A stretch of DNA of 5,784 bases, taken from positions 1-5,784 of the forward strand of contig CANEVK010000180.1 of assembly GCA_947442115.1 (NCBI GenBank), written 5' to 3'. The stretch comes from Bacteriovoracaceae bacterium. Its GTDB lineage: Bacteria; Bdellovibrionota; Bacteriovoracia; Bacteriovoracales; Bacteriovoracaceae. Below the pieces are notes generated by a model, which was not told where the DNA came from, ran no database searches, and saw only the letters and a list, made by a program, of their open reading frames with translations. This document shows, one piece after another, positions 5,176-5,784 of the stretch; the first letter of the stretch is position 1; every line of letters starts with the position of its first letter. The position numbers were made by a program, and so were the translations under genes.

Positions 5176-5229
5176 ATGACGACGACCAAAAGAAGATTAT
5201 TCTTTAGTGAAAAAGGCGATATAGAATGA
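5176..5229 (+). CDS. Possible 17-codon upstream ORF coupled to the microprotein gene
   Basis: ATG 5176 is preceded by AAGAG (5167-5171) at 4 nt and opens a 17-codon frame reading MTTTKRRLFFSEKGDIE. Its TGA overlaps the next start as ATGA (5226-5229), the classic coupling arrangement. It is too short for composition to prove coding. It could be a leader peptide between RNA copy B and the lysine-rich gene. Confidence 0.25.
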   Translation: MTTTKRRLFFSEKGDIE

Positions 5230-5351
5230 ACACTAAATCTAAATTAAAAATCCTCATCTCAGCTCTCAAAACCAAACCCGGAAAAATGGTGGCGAAGGCT
5301 GCTGTAAAATCGATGGTGAAAAAATATGTGAAGGAAGTGAAGAAGAAGTAA
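5226..5351 (+). CDS. Lysine-rich 41-residue microprotein of unknown function
   Basis: The frame encodes 41 residues, of which 14 are lysine and only one acidic (E37), giving a net charge near +13. It can be drawn as a basic amphipathic helix at residues 5-15, a break at PG (18-19), and a second helix from about 20 to the end (VAKAAVKSMVKKYVKEVKKK). AAAAGG (5211-5216) sits 9 nt before the ATG. It follows RNA copy B by about 100 nt without an intervening terminator and ends 7 nt from the convergent gene on the other strand. Possible roles include nucleic-acid or membrane binding, or a small toxin, but none is supported by a recognised motif. Low-complexity lysine-rich frames can arise by chance in AT-rich DNA, though the good ribosome-binding site and tight packing favour a real gene. 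Confidence 0.55.
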   Translation: MNTKSKLKILISALKTKPGKMVAKAAVKSMVKKYVKEVKKK

Positions 5352-5358
5352 CTCCCTC

Positions 5359-5784
5359 CTATAAACGATTTTGATACAAATAATTATAGGAACGCCCATT
5401 CATCACGCGCACATGTAGGAGAACACCTTTTTCCGCTGATTCAAGATAAGGTACAGTATATTTAATTTTAAACGGAGTTGATTTATTTTCACATGGCCCA
5501 ATTTCTTTAAATTTTGGTCTTAAAACAATCATCACATCTTGAACATCAGCATACATCTTATCATAGACAAGACAGCTCACAGGATTTACACCCACGAGCT
5601 CAATCTCTCTTCCCTCTTCCTCCTCTGAAATTCCAGTCACATTTCCATAGAGAAACTCATCCACGAGATCTGAAGTTGAAGGCCTTACATCTAATTTCTT
5701 ATTTAGAGTCTGTTTTTTGTTCACGAGCTTAACTGCATATTGTCCTTTCTCCATCATCCCAAAATTAATCGTTTCAGTATAGGC
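5359..5784 (-). CDS. Hypothetical protein, 5' end outside the window
   Basis: The minus-strand frame stays open to the right edge, so 141 C-terminal residues are visible and the true start lies beyond. The methionines at 5757 and 5754 are probably internal, because AYTETINFG is encoded immediately upstream and reads like protein. I recognise no family. The visible part is soluble and beta-rich in appearance, with an acidic run SEEEEGRE near the middle, YTVPYLES and a C-terminal NGRSYNYLYQNRL. One cysteine pair candidate (C62 and C89 counting from the 5757 methionine) could suggest an exported protein, but no signal peptide is in view. It converges on the lysine-rich microprotein gene with a 7-nt gap and no visible terminator. 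Confidence 0.78.
   Translation of the reverse strand, partial: AYTETINFGMMEKGQYAVKLVNKKQTLNKKLDVRPSTSDLVDEFLYGNVTGISEEEEGREIELVGVNPVSCLVYDKMYADVQDVMIVLRPKFKEIGPCENKSTPFKIKYTVPYLESAEKGVLLHVRVMNGRSYNYLYQNRL

Noticed and set aside
1..5351. CRISPR array, tRNA, rRNA or insertion sequence
   Set aside because: No regularly spaced repeats with unique spacers, no cloverleaf or rRNA sequence, and no transposase or terminal inverted repeats were found; the RNA copies lack IS-like ends.
5514..5732. Plus-strand 72-codon frame opposite the right-edge gene
   Set aside because: Histidine/serine/glutamine-rich shadow of the minus-strand gene, without a convincing ribosome-binding site.

Overview
The window is AT-rich bacterial DNA. 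It carries remnants and working parts of a surface-polysaccharide locus, bracketed by two direct copies of a structured RNA that I do not recognise. The organism cannot be named from the sequence. The AT-rich composition, the split transketolase, the lipid-linked-sugar glycosyltransferase and the polytopic membrane protein fit a Gram-negative-like envelope-glycan locus. A Bdellovibrionota/Bacteriovorax-type genome is a guess from style only.

Layout. Positions 1-171 hold RNA copy A, which runs straight into a strong intrinsic terminator (174-211) and then six perfect copies of GATTCTT (217-258). Positions 259-574 are non-coding, with a possible decayed C-terminal gene tail on the minus strand, a 13/16 direct repeat, a sigma70-like promoter and a 16-bp palindrome over its -10 box. 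At 575-1525 (+) lies a GtrB/DPM1-like family 2 glycosyltransferase. It converges, with an 18-bp overlap, on an intact transketolase C-terminal half (1508-2398, minus). The matching N-terminal half (2395-2580, possibly to about 2670) is a pseudogene with nonsense codons. At 2757-4187 (+) is a polytopic GT-C/YfhO-like membrane protein, probably starting at 2757 rather than at the TTG at 2721, because that TTG is part of a TTGACA -35 box. At 4217-4864 (+) is a class I SAM methyltransferase of visibly higher GC. At 4960-5124 (+) is RNA copy B, followed by a 41-codon lysine-rich microprotein gene (5226-5351). A hypothetical protein gene (5359 to the right edge, minus) enters from outside the window.

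How it fits together. The glycosyltransferase probably charges undecaprenyl phosphate with a sugar, and the membrane protein may use such a lipid-linked sugar on the outer face of the membrane. The transketolase pair would have supplied a sugar precursor but looks broken. The locus seems to be decaying or being remodelled.

The most unusual signal is the two-copy RNA. A 38-nt core is 37/38 identical between copies, while the flanking helices differ in sequence but keep their pairing (P1, P2 and P5a covary). This points to selection on RNA structure rather than to a recent duplication.
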